A stretch of DNA of 64,000 bases from Ruegeria arenilitoris (GCF_013035315.1 NZ_WQHP01000005.1:320001-384000); one strand, 5' to 3'; positions 43,228 to 52,462 are shown, numbered from the stretch's first letter. Program-made: numbers and translations. Notes: generated from the sequence alone by a model not told the origin.

Positions 43228-44325
43228 TTAAAGACGAAACCATCCACGCCTTTTCGCGGGTGCGGGCTGCGTGACAATCGGGGCTTCCCCAACAGGCATA
43301 CCGGTGTCGGCATTGGCCAATATCATCGACATGGTTTTGTCGGTTTCGGTGGCAGAAGCAAAATCGTTTAAAATGAGGTCTGGTTTTCCTTGGGCCACAG
43401 CGGTGATAAATCCGTCAAGCTGGGCTGAGTATTCTTCCCCTCGCAGATAGAACCACACGTCGTCCGTAAGCTCTGTCGTATATCTGACATTCCAGCCTTT
43501 GGTATAAGTCGGCAATTCAGGATCAGCATTTCGCAGATAAAGCTGACACTCCTGACGGTCAGCGAAAAGGCGTCCATTGGTTCCAATCATTGTGATCTTC
43601 GTCGACATTTTTCGATGGCTCTCGTCGGACCAGTTGACTGAAAGCTGTGCCGTGGCTCCATTGTCCCATCGTAAGGTCGACATCACTTGATCATCTGCAT
43701 CCTCTGAGAAAACGCGCGTGAGAAATGAGCCGGAAACCTGCGTCGGAGTACCAAAGTACCAGTTCAAAAGGTTCAAAGGGTGAGCCGCATAATCATAAAG
43801 GCAGCCGCCGCCTTCGGAATTGTCAGTGCGCCATGTGCTACGCCGATGGCGCAGTACTACGGGTCCATAAGCTTCGGCCTGCACATGTGTGATATTACCC
43901 AGTGCTCCGGAATTCAGGATTCTCCTGACTTCCTGGAACGCGCCGACATATCTGTAGTGATAGCCAACCTGCGTGACGACGCCCTTGTCTTTCGCCAACT
44001 CCGCCAAACGGAGGCTATCCTGCCAGTTAAGGCAAAACGGTTTTTCGCAAAAGACGTGCAAACCTTTTTCTAAGGCAGCCGAGGCCATGGACGCATGCAG
44101 ACGTGACGGGGTCGCGATGACGACCGCATCCAAATCCTGAGTGGCAAGCATCTTTGCGTAGTCACTGTGAATTGTAACTTGCGCGTTCTTTTTCAGCACA
44201 TCGCTGATGAATCTGGAATCATCACAGGCTACCGCATTGGCCATCGGATGCACATTGGCTATGGCATAGTGTGACAAGCCCATTTTACCCAGGCCAACAA
44301 CGGCAATGTTGATTTTGTCCGTCAT
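43228..44325 (-). CDS. Gfo/Idh/MocA-family oxidoreductase
   Basis: 365 residues. NIAVVGLGKMGLSHYAIA is the NAD(P) motif; VFCEKPFCLN contains the EKP catalytic lysine and YDYAAHPLNLLNWYFG the conserved histidine region. These enzymes oxidise or reduce sugars, often nucleotide-activated. The ATG at 44325 begins the family fold; an upstream start at 44490 would add 55 unrelated residues. It begins a two-gene unit with the TIM-barrel-like gene. Confidence 0.87.
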   Translation of the reverse strand: MTDKINIAVVGLGKMGLSHYAIANVHPMANAVACDDSRFISDVLKKNAQVTIHSDYAKMLATQDLDAVVIATPSRLHASMASAALEKGLHVFCEKPFCLNWQDSLRLAELAKDKGVVTQVGYHYRYVGAFQEVRRILNSGALGNITHVQAEAYGPVVLRHRRSTWRTDNSEGGGCLYDYAAHPLNLLNWYFGTPTQVSGSFLTRVFSEDADDQVMSTLRWDNGATAQLSVNWSDESHRKMSTKITMIGTNGRLFADRQECQLYLRNADPELPTYTKGWNVRYTTELTDDVWFYLRGEEYSAQLDGFITAVAQGKPDLILNDFASATETDKTMSMILANADTGMPVGEAPIVTQPAPAKRRGWFRL

Positions 44326-44930
44326 TCTCCAGTGCACCTCAAACTCATTAAAAAAATTGACGCATGTCGCCACGAAGGTTGCACAAACGTAGACAATTCC
44401 AGTGTCGTACACCACTGGGCGAAATTCAAATTGCAATGCCAGTACTTTTTGACGCAGTGGATCTTCAAATGGGTATGGGTGCCTCGACAATTATTCAGAA
44501 TGAACCGGAACAACTTGAAGTTCTTTGTTACCAACGCTGTTACATGCTCAATTTGTTGGTGCGACAGTAAATTGAAGTCTGCAATTGCAGCGTCAGAATA
44601 GGCTCAGACGTCGCGTTGACAGCGCTAACTTCAATAAACGCAACTCGATTAGACGAAACACACAAAATCGGCAACAGTTTGAAACCACCCCAGCGTTATG
44701 TTTCTGAATTCGAAACACTCTTAGGCAGAATCACTCACATGAAGCCACATCCAATGGCGACGCCAAAGGCTCATCGACATGAAGCTTGGGCAATACCTTC
44801 GATCACCCTTGATCGAAAAGACAAATAGCAAACGCATATCGGTTGGGGTTGACGCGCGCATCAAACGGCCGCTGGACCAGACCATTGAGTTTGTGCACAT
44901 CACCCAGCATCTGCTGCTTAATAAAGGCCG
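44326..44930. other. Long AT-rich spacer (605 bases)
   Basis: The left part must carry the Gfo/Idh promoter. The right part contains the possible 51-residue reading frame listed separately and, inside it, an eight-base dyad TTCGATCA/TGATCGAA (44798-44817). Nothing else is recognised. Confidence 0.4.
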
Positions 44931-44934
44931 CTAA
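44779..44934 (+). CDS. Possible small protein or gene remnant, 51 residues
   Basis: An open frame from ATG with AAAGG nine bases before it. It begins MKLGQYLRSPLIEK and ends with a helical-looking basic stretch. The latter half has strong G/C in third positions (gac gcg cgc atc and so on), like the coding genes around it and unlike the AT-rich spacer, which is the main reason to list it. It ends tail-to-tail with the HAD gene. No family is recognised; it may also be the end of a decayed gene. Confidence 0.3.
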   Translation: MKLGQYLRSPLIEKTNSKRISVGVDARIKRPLDQTIEFVHITQHLLLNKGR

Positions 44935-45596
44935 CGTTTGGCAAAGGCCCTTTCGTATCGGGCGTCAGGCCAGACGCACAGCAGACCGTTACTGACCCGT
45001 GCCAACAGTTCGGCGTCATCTTCGTGGTCCGTCACCACCGTGGCATCATCCAATTGTCCAGCATCAAAATACGCTTCGGCATTCGCAAGCTTGCCTGCGC
45101 GGCGCCACTTCCAGCCGGAACTTAGGGATGCTGCTGCAAGCTCAGGTCGGGTTCCGGGGTAGCATTGCAGTAAGGGCGCGATAATAGCTTCGTAACCATT
45201 TGAGAAAACGACAATTCGCGCTGGTCGAGCCTTATCTATTAGGTCCTCAAGTGCTGTGTTGGCGAAAGTGCGACCAAGCTTTGGAGCGATGCGTGCCCAA
45301 CTACGAAGGGTCCATGGCATCAACGTCGCGATGGCCATCACACGAAGCCAATCACGATAGTCTCGCGCCCGTCGCCGCCCGCCAATGATCCTCCACGGGC
45401 GTGTCAAATCTAGACCGCGCAAGATTGCCGCTGCCAAAGGAGCAGGACGCGCATGGGCCAGAAAGCACTCGGTGGAATTGCGCAGCCAAAGTGTTTCATC
45501 GAAATCGACGATAAGCAGCTTGCCCGCAGCTTTTTCCATGGCATATGTGAGCTTTTGAGGAGAAGCAGTTTCGTAGAGGGGACGCTGCATCACCAT
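44931..45596 (-). CDS. HAD-superfamily phosphatase
   Basis: 221 residues. LIVDFDETLW holds the nucleophile (motif I), VVFSNGYE motif II, the lysine in GKLANAEAY motif III, and VVTDHEDDAELL motif IV. The start at 45596 overlaps the stop of the upstream membrane-protein gene (TAATG). In many bacteria an HAD domain is fused to the N-terminus of UbiA-type prenyltransferases making polyprenyl-phosphoryl sugars; here a UbiA-like protein is the separate, overlapping neighbour. Dephosphorylation of a polyprenyl-phosphoryl sugar phosphate is inferred. Confidence 0.82.
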   Translation of the reverse strand: MVMQRPLYETASPQKLTYAMEKAAGKLLIVDFDETLWLRNSTECFLAHARPAPLAAAILRGLDLTRPWRIIGGRRRARDYRDWLRVMAIATLMPWTLRSWARIAPKLGRTFANTALEDLIDKARPARIVVFSNGYEAIIAPLLQCYPGTRPELAAASLSSGWKWRRAGKLANAEAYFDAGQLDDATVVTDHEDDAELLARVSNGLLCVWPDARYERAFAKR

Positions 45597-46453
45597 TAAC
45601 TGTCCATACGACCTGAAGACGACCATTTGTCGTGTTGCACATGCTGCATCTCACGTACCACTTTTCTTGTTTGCGAGAACCCTCGCAGGCAGAGCCACCC
45701 CAGAATAGTGCCCCCTTGAATAAGGTAGCTTTCGCTCAGATTGGATGGCAACAACAATAGCCAGATCGACAAGAATGAGAGTATTCGCAACACTTTAGAT
45801 GGAAGTCCTACAAGGCCACTGCGTCCGTATCGGTACACGATGTATGGCACCCAACGGCGCAGGCATTGCGCAAATATGAGGGCTGCTCCCGCAGCGGGCA
45901 GGTAAAAGAACACCAACGGAAACCCGTACTTCAGGATCTGTAACGGTAAATAGACCAATACGCGGCTCAACTTATCGATACGGTTGTACGCATAATACAC
46001 CGCCCGAAGACAACCCAGTAAAGCGATCCAAGTAAGCAGGTAAAAGAGTACAAATAGCCCGGCTGCTTTGGGTTCTGTAACCCACGCAACCAGCAATGCC
46101 CCAGGAGCCGCAAACACCACCGCCCACAACCAAGCCTGGCGTTCGGAGAAGTACGTTGCGGCCCTGTCAAAGCCAGGCGTTACCTTGGCTTCATGTTCAA
46201 AGCTTGCCGACACGGCGTCGTTTTCGAAGTAGCCGATCTCGTAGACGGTCCAGAAAGAAATGTGGAAGAAAAAAATGGCTAGGGCGACGCTGATTGGATC
46301 CGATGAAAATGGCACGAATGCCAACAGAACCAACAGCAAATCATCGCCAAGATTGTCGAGAAAAAACGGTAGGCCGGTGGACTTGTTACGTTTGAAACGA
46401 AACGAGTAGTCTAGCGGAACATACCTGCGCGGACTTATTGCATTTTTATCCAT
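45596..46453 (-). CDS. UbiA-like multi-pass membrane protein
   Basis: 285 residues with seven to eight hydrophobic segments. After the second segment stands YEIGYFENDAVSASFE, which fits the UbiA motif N-D-x-x-D-x-x-x-D in register but with serine and glutamate at the last two acidic positions. A later loop AYNRIDKLSR may be the second motif. UbiA enzymes join polyprenyl groups to aromatic rings or phosphoribose. It is translationally coupled to the HAD phosphatase. Prenyltransferase activity is uncertain because of the altered motif. Confidence 0.6.
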   Translation of the reverse strand: MDKNAISPRRYVPLDYSFRFKRNKSTGLPFFLDNLGDDLLLVLLAFVPFSSDPISVALAIFFFHISFWTVYEIGYFENDAVSASFEHEAKVTPGFDRAATYFSERQAWLWAVVFAAPGALLVAWVTEPKAAGLFVLFYLLTWIALLGCLRAVYYAYNRIDKLSRVLVYLPLQILKYGFPLVFFYLPAAGAALIFAQCLRRWVPYIVYRYGRSGLVGLPSKVLRILSFLSIWLLLLPSNLSESYLIQGGTILGWLCLRGFSQTRKVVREMQHVQHDKWSSSGRMDS

Positions 46454-46795
46454 AAAGAACCTTTTACCGAGACATTAGACGCACACGCATATCAATCACT
46501 ATTCATTTGTATTTTGACGACTCTACGATTTTTTGACGTGCTCGCAAAACAGATCAAGTTTCGACATAAGACTGCTGCCGCTTTTGCGAGTAGATGCTGG
46601 TTCCCTAAATCGTTGGAAGCAGCACATTGCTTTCAGAATTGAAAAAGGACAGTTTTGAAGTCTCGATACCGTTTTGGATGTCGACTGCATTTCAGTTCAG
46701 GCCGCAGGAAGGTGCTTTGCGCATCAACTTTGGCCCCATTCAACCTAGATACCTACTTTCACAATCTCGCAAGCCAATGCCTGAGGCGCATGAAA
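46454..46795. other. Spacer between aminotransferase and UbiA-like genes (342 bases)
   Basis: No gene seen. A nine-base inverted repeat CTCGCAAAA (46541-46549) and TTTTGCGAG (46582-46590) encloses 32 bases; it could form a long-loop hairpin in the leftward transcript. Confidence 0.4.
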
Positions 46796-47929
46796 TTATC
46801 CTTTGGAAAAATCGCGCGCGACCATTCTTACCAATGCGAGTGGATATCGCTCTCCAATCCCGACCCGGCAACTGCGCCGCAAAATATCCAGTGTTCGCGG
46901 GCACATGTCCGGAGCATATTCGATCGGTCGCTGCGCCCATGCCCAAGGATCGACCTTTGGATGGAAGGTCCTTTTTTCCAGGATCGGATCCCAGTTTGAA
47001 TAAACGTGCTTAGTGCTGTCAAAAACACGGCTAACCCCGCGGCGTTCAGCAAAAGCCTCGGCTTCCTTTTCCGTATCAAATGTAACGACGACACCAAGTG
47101 CATTGTCGGGGTCATTTTGTGGAGCGAGGGGGAAGCGACCTTTTTCTAGCGCTTCTGTCACTACCTCGTATCGCCGCTTCATACGTGAGATAACGCGGTG
47201 CAGTGTAGACAGTTGTGTATTCATCATGGCACCAGAAATCTCGTTTGCCCGCAGGTTCAGCCCAATGAACAAAGGAGAGGGTTCGGCAAACGCATCATTC
47301 CGATAGGAAATCCCGATGTCGTGGTAGTTAAACGCACGAAAGTAGTCGTGATCGCTGCTTAACAAAACTGCGCCGCTTTCGCCGATGGTTATGTTTTTGT
47401 GCTGATTGAAACTGAAGGCGCCAGCGTCGCCAATTGCTCCGCAGTGCTGACCCCTGTACTTTATCCCGACGGCCTGGCACGCATCCTCTACAACCAATAG
47501 ACCGTGCTTCTTCGCGGTTTTAAGTATTGAGTCCATGTTGCACGGGCGGTTGCTCATGTGCACTGGCAAAATCGCCCGTGTGTAGTGTGAAATTTTGTTT
47601 TCTATGTCCTTTGGATCAATCGCCAGAGTCTCATCAATTTCGACCAGAATTGGCACCGCCCCAACGTGGACGACTGCCGCCGCGCTTGCCATCCATGTAT
47701 ATGCGGGAACCAGCACCTCATCACCGGGCCCGACACCTAAAGATGCAAGGGCCACGGTAAGGGCCGAGGTTCCGCTGTTAACCATCAGCGTTTGTTTAGC
47801 ACCGGTCAGTTCGGACAATCGTCGCTCAAAACGACGACAATATTGGCCAGACCCAGAGTTTCGAAGCAGATCACCCCGAGCGATTGCTGTTCCCGCTGCC
47901 AACCACTCTCTAAATCCCAAACGCTGCAC
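46796..47929 (-). CDS. DegT/DnrJ/EryC1/StrS-family aminotransferase
   Basis: 377 residues from a GTG preceded by GGGGGA. VNSGTSALTVALASLGVGPGDEVLVPAYTW is the PLP-phosphate region, VVEDACQAVG the aspartate, and FSFNQHKNITIGESG holds the PLP lysine. Family members transaminate NDP-keto-sugars or related carbocycles. Some residues after the core (HVYSNWDPILEK) are typical of the sugar-amine branch. It is divergent from the GMC oxidoreductase gene and precedes the UbiA/HAD pair on the same strand after 342 bases. Confidence 0.9.
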   Translation of the reverse strand: MQRLGFREWLAAGTAIARGDLLRNSGSGQYCRRFERRLSELTGAKQTLMVNSGTSALTVALASLGVGPGDEVLVPAYTWMASAAAVVHVGAVPILVEIDETLAIDPKDIENKISHYTRAILPVHMSNRPCNMDSILKTAKKHGLLVVEDACQAVGIKYRGQHCGAIGDAGAFSFNQHKNITIGESGAVLLSSDHDYFRAFNYHDIGISYRNDAFAEPSPLFIGLNLRANEISGAMMNTQLSTLHRVISRMKRRYEVVTEALEKGRFPLAPQNDPDNALGVVVTFDTEKEAEAFAERRGVSRVFDSTKHVYSNWDPILEKRTFHPKVDPWAWAQRPIEYAPDMCPRTLDILRRSCRVGIGERYPLALVRMVARDFSKG

Positions 47930-48083
47930 GCGACCGTCCCCCTATCCCTGGTTTCGTATTGCCGTGCGAAGGTTTACGGATCGCTAAAAACATGTTCTCA
48001 ATATTCATCTCTAATTTACTCGCAAAATTCACCAAGTAACTTTTTCCAACCGCGCCAGAAAAAAAGCGCTCCTACACAACATT

Positions 48084-49829
48084 ATGGAAATTATTCAACT
48101 TCAAGAAGTACCGCATGATCAGGTGATTCGAACAGACGTACTGATCGTCGGCGGCGGAGCCTGCGGTTTGACCATTGCCCGAGAGTTGATCGGGTCAGGT
48201 CTGAATGTGGTCGTGGCTGAAAGCGGTCTGCAACAAGAAACACCTGAACATTCAGCGCTCAACACCGTGGACATGCCCGATGCAGTTCGATCCCAAGCTC
48301 GGGCCAATTTCAATTCAGGTCTCGCGACACATTGGGATCAAGACAGCCAGCCATTCGGCGTCCGGTGTCGCGGCCTCGGTGGGTCCACATTGGCGTGGGC
48401 TGGGAAGTCTGCAGCTTTCAGCGAAATCGACTATCAGCAGCGGGAATGGGTTACCGGCTCGGGCTGGCCGATTTCACAGCGCGAGCTTGCACCATTTATC
48501 GAGCGAGCCGGACAAATACTAAACCTTGGTCCACAGGTATACGACTCTGCTTTGTGGGAGCTTTTAGGGACGACTCCGGCGCAACCTTCAATCGACCCAA
48601 CGATATTCGAGGATTGTTTCTGGCAGTTTTCGCGTAGCCGAGAAAACCCTCTCGACCTTTTGCGAATGGGGAGCGAATTCGCCAATTTGACCGCCAAAAA
48701 CGTGCGTGTTCTGCTCAACGCTACTGCAACGAAAATAAACGTCGATACTACCGGAACCCGTTTCGAAAGCGTGAGTTTTGCAACGCTGTCGCCAGAAATC
48801 CGTAATGTTACAATCCATGCGGAAAGATGCGTCCTGTCAGCAGGAGCAATCGAAAATGCAAGGTTGCTACTGGTATCCAACGATGTTCACCCAAATGGCT
48901 TGGGCAACCGTTTCGACTTGGTCGGACGCTATCTTTGTGACCATCTACAGGCGGAACTCGGTTATTTTGACACCTCTGATGCACAGAGAATGACGCAGCG
49001 ATTTGGCTTTTTTGGCCTCCCCGCGGGTGGGCGCACGCATATGTACTCTAGTGGGCTTGCAACCTCCCCGGCAATTCAGCGAACCGAAAGGCTGTTAAAC
49101 GGCGCCATCTTTTTTCTGGAGGAACGCTCTCAGGAAGATCCGGTCAGTGCGTTAGGTCGGTTATTGGGCGGCAAGAGCCAATCCAGATTGCAGGACGTGA
49201 TGTTTGTGGCGCGAAGCCCGGTTTTTGCTCTTAAGGCCGCTGGAATGAAAGCACTGAGTAGCGGAAAGCTCCCCAAATCCGTTCGCAATCAGATCACCGA
49301 AGCTGCTGCTGCACTCTTTCCAAATTCCTCTGTCCGCGAATTTCGTTATCGAGGGCTCCCACACAAGCTGGATGGCATCGTGGCTCATGCGATAATCGAA
49401 CAAGCGCCCAATCCTGAAAACAGAGTCGTGCTTTCAGATCGTCAAGATCAACTGGGACAACACCTACCCAAGGTAAACTGGTCGACCGGTTTTGAAGAGC
49501 GCCACACACTGCTTCAAATGGGGAAGAACTTTGTATCCGAGTTTAAGAAATGCGGCTTACCGCCCCCTCAGACTTCCGACTGGCTGCGCAATGGAAAGCC
49601 GGATCAGGCGGATATGTTTGATGTCGGGCACACCATGGGGACCACGCGAATGTCACTGTCACCAAAGGAAGGGGTCGTTACACCTGATTTGAGAATTCGA
49701 GATATTGACGGACTTTATGCTGCCGGCGGTTCCGTTATGCCAACGACGGGACACGCAAATCCAACGCTTATGATGATGTCCCTATCGATTCGCCTTGCAG
49801 ATCACTTAAAGCAAAAGGGCGCTTCTTAG
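48084..49829 (+). CDS. GMC-family FAD oxidoreductase
   Basis: 581 residues. DVLIVGGGACGLTIARELI is the FAD motif; RCRGLGGSTLAWAGK the second family region; CVLSAGAIENARLLL and the C-terminal GHTMGTTRMS...GLYAAGGSVMPTTGHANPTLMMM complete the fold, with histidines near the active site. GMC enzymes oxidise alcohol groups of sugars, sterols or choline. As the right-most gene of the polysaccharide locus it may oxidise a sugar or lipid-linked sugar. It is divergent from the aminotransferase. Confidence 0.88.
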   Translation: MEIIQLQEVPHDQVIRTDVLIVGGGACGLTIARELIGSGLNVVVAESGLQQETPEHSALNTVDMPDAVRSQARANFNSGLATHWDQDSQPFGVRCRGLGGSTLAWAGKSAAFSEIDYQQREWVTGSGWPISQRELAPFIERAGQILNLGPQVYDSALWELLGTTPAQPSIDPTIFEDCFWQFSRSRENPLDLLRMGSEFANLTAKNVRVLLNATATKINVDTTGTRFESVSFATLSPEIRNVTIHAERCVLSAGAIENARLLLVSNDVHPNGLGNRFDLVGRYLCDHLQAELGYFDTSDAQRMTQRFGFFGLPAGGRTHMYSSGLATSPAIQRTERLLNGAIFFLEERSQEDPVSALGRLLGGKSQSRLQDVMFVARSPVFALKAAGMKALSSGKLPKSVRNQITEAAAALFPNSSVREFRYRGLPHKLDGIVAHAIIEQAPNPENRVVLSDRQDQLGQHLPKVNWSTGFEERHTLLQMGKNFVSEFKKCGLPPPQTSDWLRNGKPDQADMFDVGHTMGTTRMSLSPKEGVVTPDLRIRDIDGLYAAGGSVMPTTGHANPTLMMMSLSIRLADHLKQKGAS

Positions 49830-49992
49830 GCTGGTTACTCGTTTCGCAGTTGTTCAGGATGGGTCCATTCCCAAGCGGTGAACGGACGAACGATCCAACA
49901 TTTTCTCTCGGCTGAGTTCAGATCCCTACATACAACGAATGCGAGGGCGCTTCTTTGATCACTTTGTAGCAAGGATGGATAATTACAAAAAG

Positions 49993-50068
49993 TGGTGAGC
50001 CGTGCAGGATTCGAACCTGCGACCCACTGATTAAAAGTCAGTTGCTCTACCAACTGAGCTAACGGCCC
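49993..50068 (-). tRNA. tRNA-Lys (anticodon TTT)
   Basis: A complete 76-base cloverleaf including genomic CCA. The acceptor stem pairs GGGCCGT with ACGGCTC (one G-U), the D-arm AGCTCAGTTGGTAGAGC and T-arm GGTTCGAATCC are standard, and the anticodon loop CTTTTAA gives TTT. It lies between the polysaccharide locus and dapF. Confidence 0.97.
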
Positions 50069-50288
50069 ACTCTTTTGTTGGATCTTTTCGATCCGTGGCG
50101 CTCTTTAAGGCATTTTCCCGACTGGGTTCAAGACCTTATTTTGCACCTCGTTTCGCCAGAGTAATCAGTGTTTCCGGCGACCCGATAGGCGGCCTAATTA
50201 GGCAGGTGGCGCGGGGGGGTCAACCCCTTTTTTAAGGAATCTTCGCCGCAGGGTGGATTCCTTTCCTGACCATCGTTATATGCCCGCC

Positions 50289-51122
50289 ATGCAACAGACA
50301 CACGACACCGGTTTGCCCTTCATGAAGATGCACGGGCTGGGCAATGACTTTGTCATTGTAGATGCGCGTGCACAGCCAATCGAGATCACTCCGGGCCTGG
50401 CGCGGGGAATCGGTCATCGGCAATTTGGGGTCGGCTTCGACCAATTGGCCGTAATCGAAAACGGCGAAGCGGACGCTCATCTGGTGTTCTACAATTCGGA
50501 TGGCTCCACCTCTGCGGCCTGCGGGAATGCCACGCGATGTATTGCGCGGTTCCTGATGCAGGAAACGGGGAAATCCGAACTTACACTGACGACCGAGCGC
50601 GGCACATTATACGCATCGGACGCCGGAGACGGCCTGACCTCGGTCAACATGGGGCAGCCGCAGCTGACCTGGAACGAAGTTCCGCTGGCTGAAGAGGTCG
50701 ACACGCTGGAGTTGCCGATCGAAGGCGCACCGACGGCGACCGGGATGGGCAATCCGCACTGCACATTCTTTGTCGAAGATGCCGAAACGATCCCGCTGAC
50801 GGAATTCGGCTCACGTTACGAGCATCACCCGCTATATCCCGAACGCACCAATGTGCAGGTCGCGCAGATCATCGGCCCGGATCATATCCGCATGCGCGTG
50901 TGGGAACGGGGTGTAGGGATCACTCTGGCATCGGGTTCTTCTTCCTGCGCCACAGCCGTTGCGGCCGCGCGCCGTGGACTAACCGGGCGCAAAGTGCAGA
51001 TTGAGTTGGACGGCGGAACGATCTGGATTGACTGGCGTGACGACGGTGTCTGGATGACTGGCCCGACCTGCCACGTCTTCAACGGCACACTGACGCCAGA
51101 GTTCCTGGAGAGCCTGGGATGA
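50289..51122 (+). CDS. dapF: Diaminopimelate epimerase
   Basis: 277 residues. FMKMHGLGNDFVIVDAR opens the family; the two active-site cysteines lie in TSAACGNATRC and SGSSSCATAV. It converts LL- to meso-diaminopimelate for lysine and peptidoglycan. Three in-frame starts (50253 GTG, 50280, 50289) are possible with no clear ribosome site; the last gives a length usual for the family. It overlaps mtaB by ATGA. Confidence 0.95.
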   Translation: MQQTHDTGLPFMKMHGLGNDFVIVDARAQPIEITPGLARGIGHRQFGVGFDQLAVIENGEADAHLVFYNSDGSTSAACGNATRCIARFLMQETGKSELTLTTERGTLYASDAGDGLTSVNMGQPQLTWNEVPLAEEVDTLELPIEGAPTATGMGNPHCTFFVEDAETIPLTEFGSRYEHHPLYPERTNVQVAQIIGPDHIRMRVWERGVGITLASGSSSCATAVAAARRGLTGRKVQIELDGGTIWIDWRDDGVWMTGPTCHVFNGTLTPEFLESLG

Positions 51123-52375
51123 GTGCCCCCAAGTTCACCACTTTGGGCTGCCGCCTGAACGCCTATGAGACCGAGGCGATGAAAGAGCTGTCGCAACAGG
51201 CAGGCCTCAGCAACGCGGTTGTGGTCAACACCTGCGCGGTAACGGCCGAGGCCGTGCGCAAGGCCCGGCAAGAGATACGCAAGCTACGCCGCGAAAACCC
51301 CGATGCACGGCTGATCGTGACGGGCTGCGCCGCCCAGACCGAGCCTGAGACCTTTAGCCAAATGGCAGAAGTCGACGCAGTCATCGGCAACACCGAGAAG
51401 ATGCAGCCCGACACCTGGAAAGGAATGGCCGCGGATTTCATCGGACAGACCGAGGCGGTTCAGGTCGATGACATCATGTCCGTCACGGAAACCGCCGGAC
51501 ACCTGATCGACGGCTTTGGGACCCGTTCGCGGGCCTATGTGCAGGTCCAGAACGGCTGTGATCACCGCTGCACCTTCTGCATCATTCCCTATGGCCGCGG
51601 TAACTCACGCAGCGTGCCTGCCGGCGTCGTGGTGGATCAGATCAAACGCCTGGTGGGCCGCGGTTACAACGAAGTCGTTCTGACCGGTGTTGACCTGACC
51701 TCATGGGGGGCCGACCTGCCCGCTCAGCCCAAGCTGGGTGATCTGGTCATGCGGATTCTCAAACTGGTGCCCGATCTGCCACGCCTGCGGATCAGCTCAA
51801 TCGACTCGATAGAAGTGGATGAGAACCTGATGCAGGCGATCGCGACCGAGCCGCGCCTGATGCCTCATCTGCATCTGTCACTGCAACATGGTGACGACCT
51901 GATCTTGAAACGGATGAAACGCCGCCACCTGCGCGACGACGCCATCCGCTTTACCGAAGAGGCCCGCAAGCTGCGCCCCGAGATGACCTTTGGCGCCGAC
52001 ATCATCGCGGGCTTCCCAACCGAAACGGACGCGCATTTCGAAAACTCGCTAAAGCTTGTGAGTGATTGCGACCTGACCTGGCTGCACGTCTTCCCCTATT
52101 CCAAGCGCGAAGGCACCCCTGCAGCCCGGATACCGCAGCAGATCGACGGCACCATCATCAAAGACCGCGCTGCCCGCCTGCGTGCAGCGGGTGAAGCACA
52201 GGTTGCAAAGCACCTGCAGGCTCAGAACGGCAAAACTCATCACATCCTGATGGAGAACCCACATATGGGCCGAACCGAGCAATTCACCGAGGTCGCGTTC
52301 AACACCCCCCAGCCCGAGGGTCAGATCGTGACAGCAACGATCACCGGACACTCCGCGACCCAACTGAAAGCCTGA
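51119..52375 (+). CDS. mtaB: tRNA t6A37 methylthiotransferase MtaB
   Basis: 418 residues. The UPF0004 domain holds cysteines in FTTLGCRLN, VVNTCAV and VTGCAAQ; the radical-SAM cluster motif is CDHRCTFC at about residue 144; a C-terminal TRAM-like part follows. The enzyme adds methylthio to t6A at position 37 of tRNAs reading ANN codons. It is translationally coupled to dapF. A bidirectional terminator follows. Confidence 0.92.
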   Translation: MSAPKFTTLGCRLNAYETEAMKELSQQAGLSNAVVVNTCAVTAEAVRKARQEIRKLRRENPDARLIVTGCAAQTEPETFSQMAEVDAVIGNTEKMQPDTWKGMAADFIGQTEAVQVDDIMSVTETAGHLIDGFGTRSRAYVQVQNGCDHRCTFCIIPYGRGNSRSVPAGVVVDQIKRLVGRGYNEVVLTGVDLTSWGADLPAQPKLGDLVMRILKLVPDLPRLRISSIDSIEVDENLMQAIATEPRLMPHLHLSLQHGDDLILKRMKRRHLRDDAIRFTEEARKLRPEMTFGADIIAGFPTETDAHFENSLKLVSDCDLTWLHVFPYSKREGTPAARIPQQIDGTIIKDRAARLRAAGEAQVAKHLQAQNGKTHHILMENPHMGRTEQFTEVAFNTPQPEGQIVTATITGHSATQLKA

Positions 52376-52462
52376 TCCGCTCTTCATCTGGCCAAAAATA
52401 CCTCGGGGTTGAATTGGCCGCAGGCCAAGAACGGGCTGGCCCCTTCACCCCGCTAACAAGAA

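Noticed and set aside
46627-47013. Plus-strand frame overlapping the aminotransferase 3' end
   Set aside because: Most of it is antisense to the conserved aminotransferase; the rest is too short and has no recognisable features.
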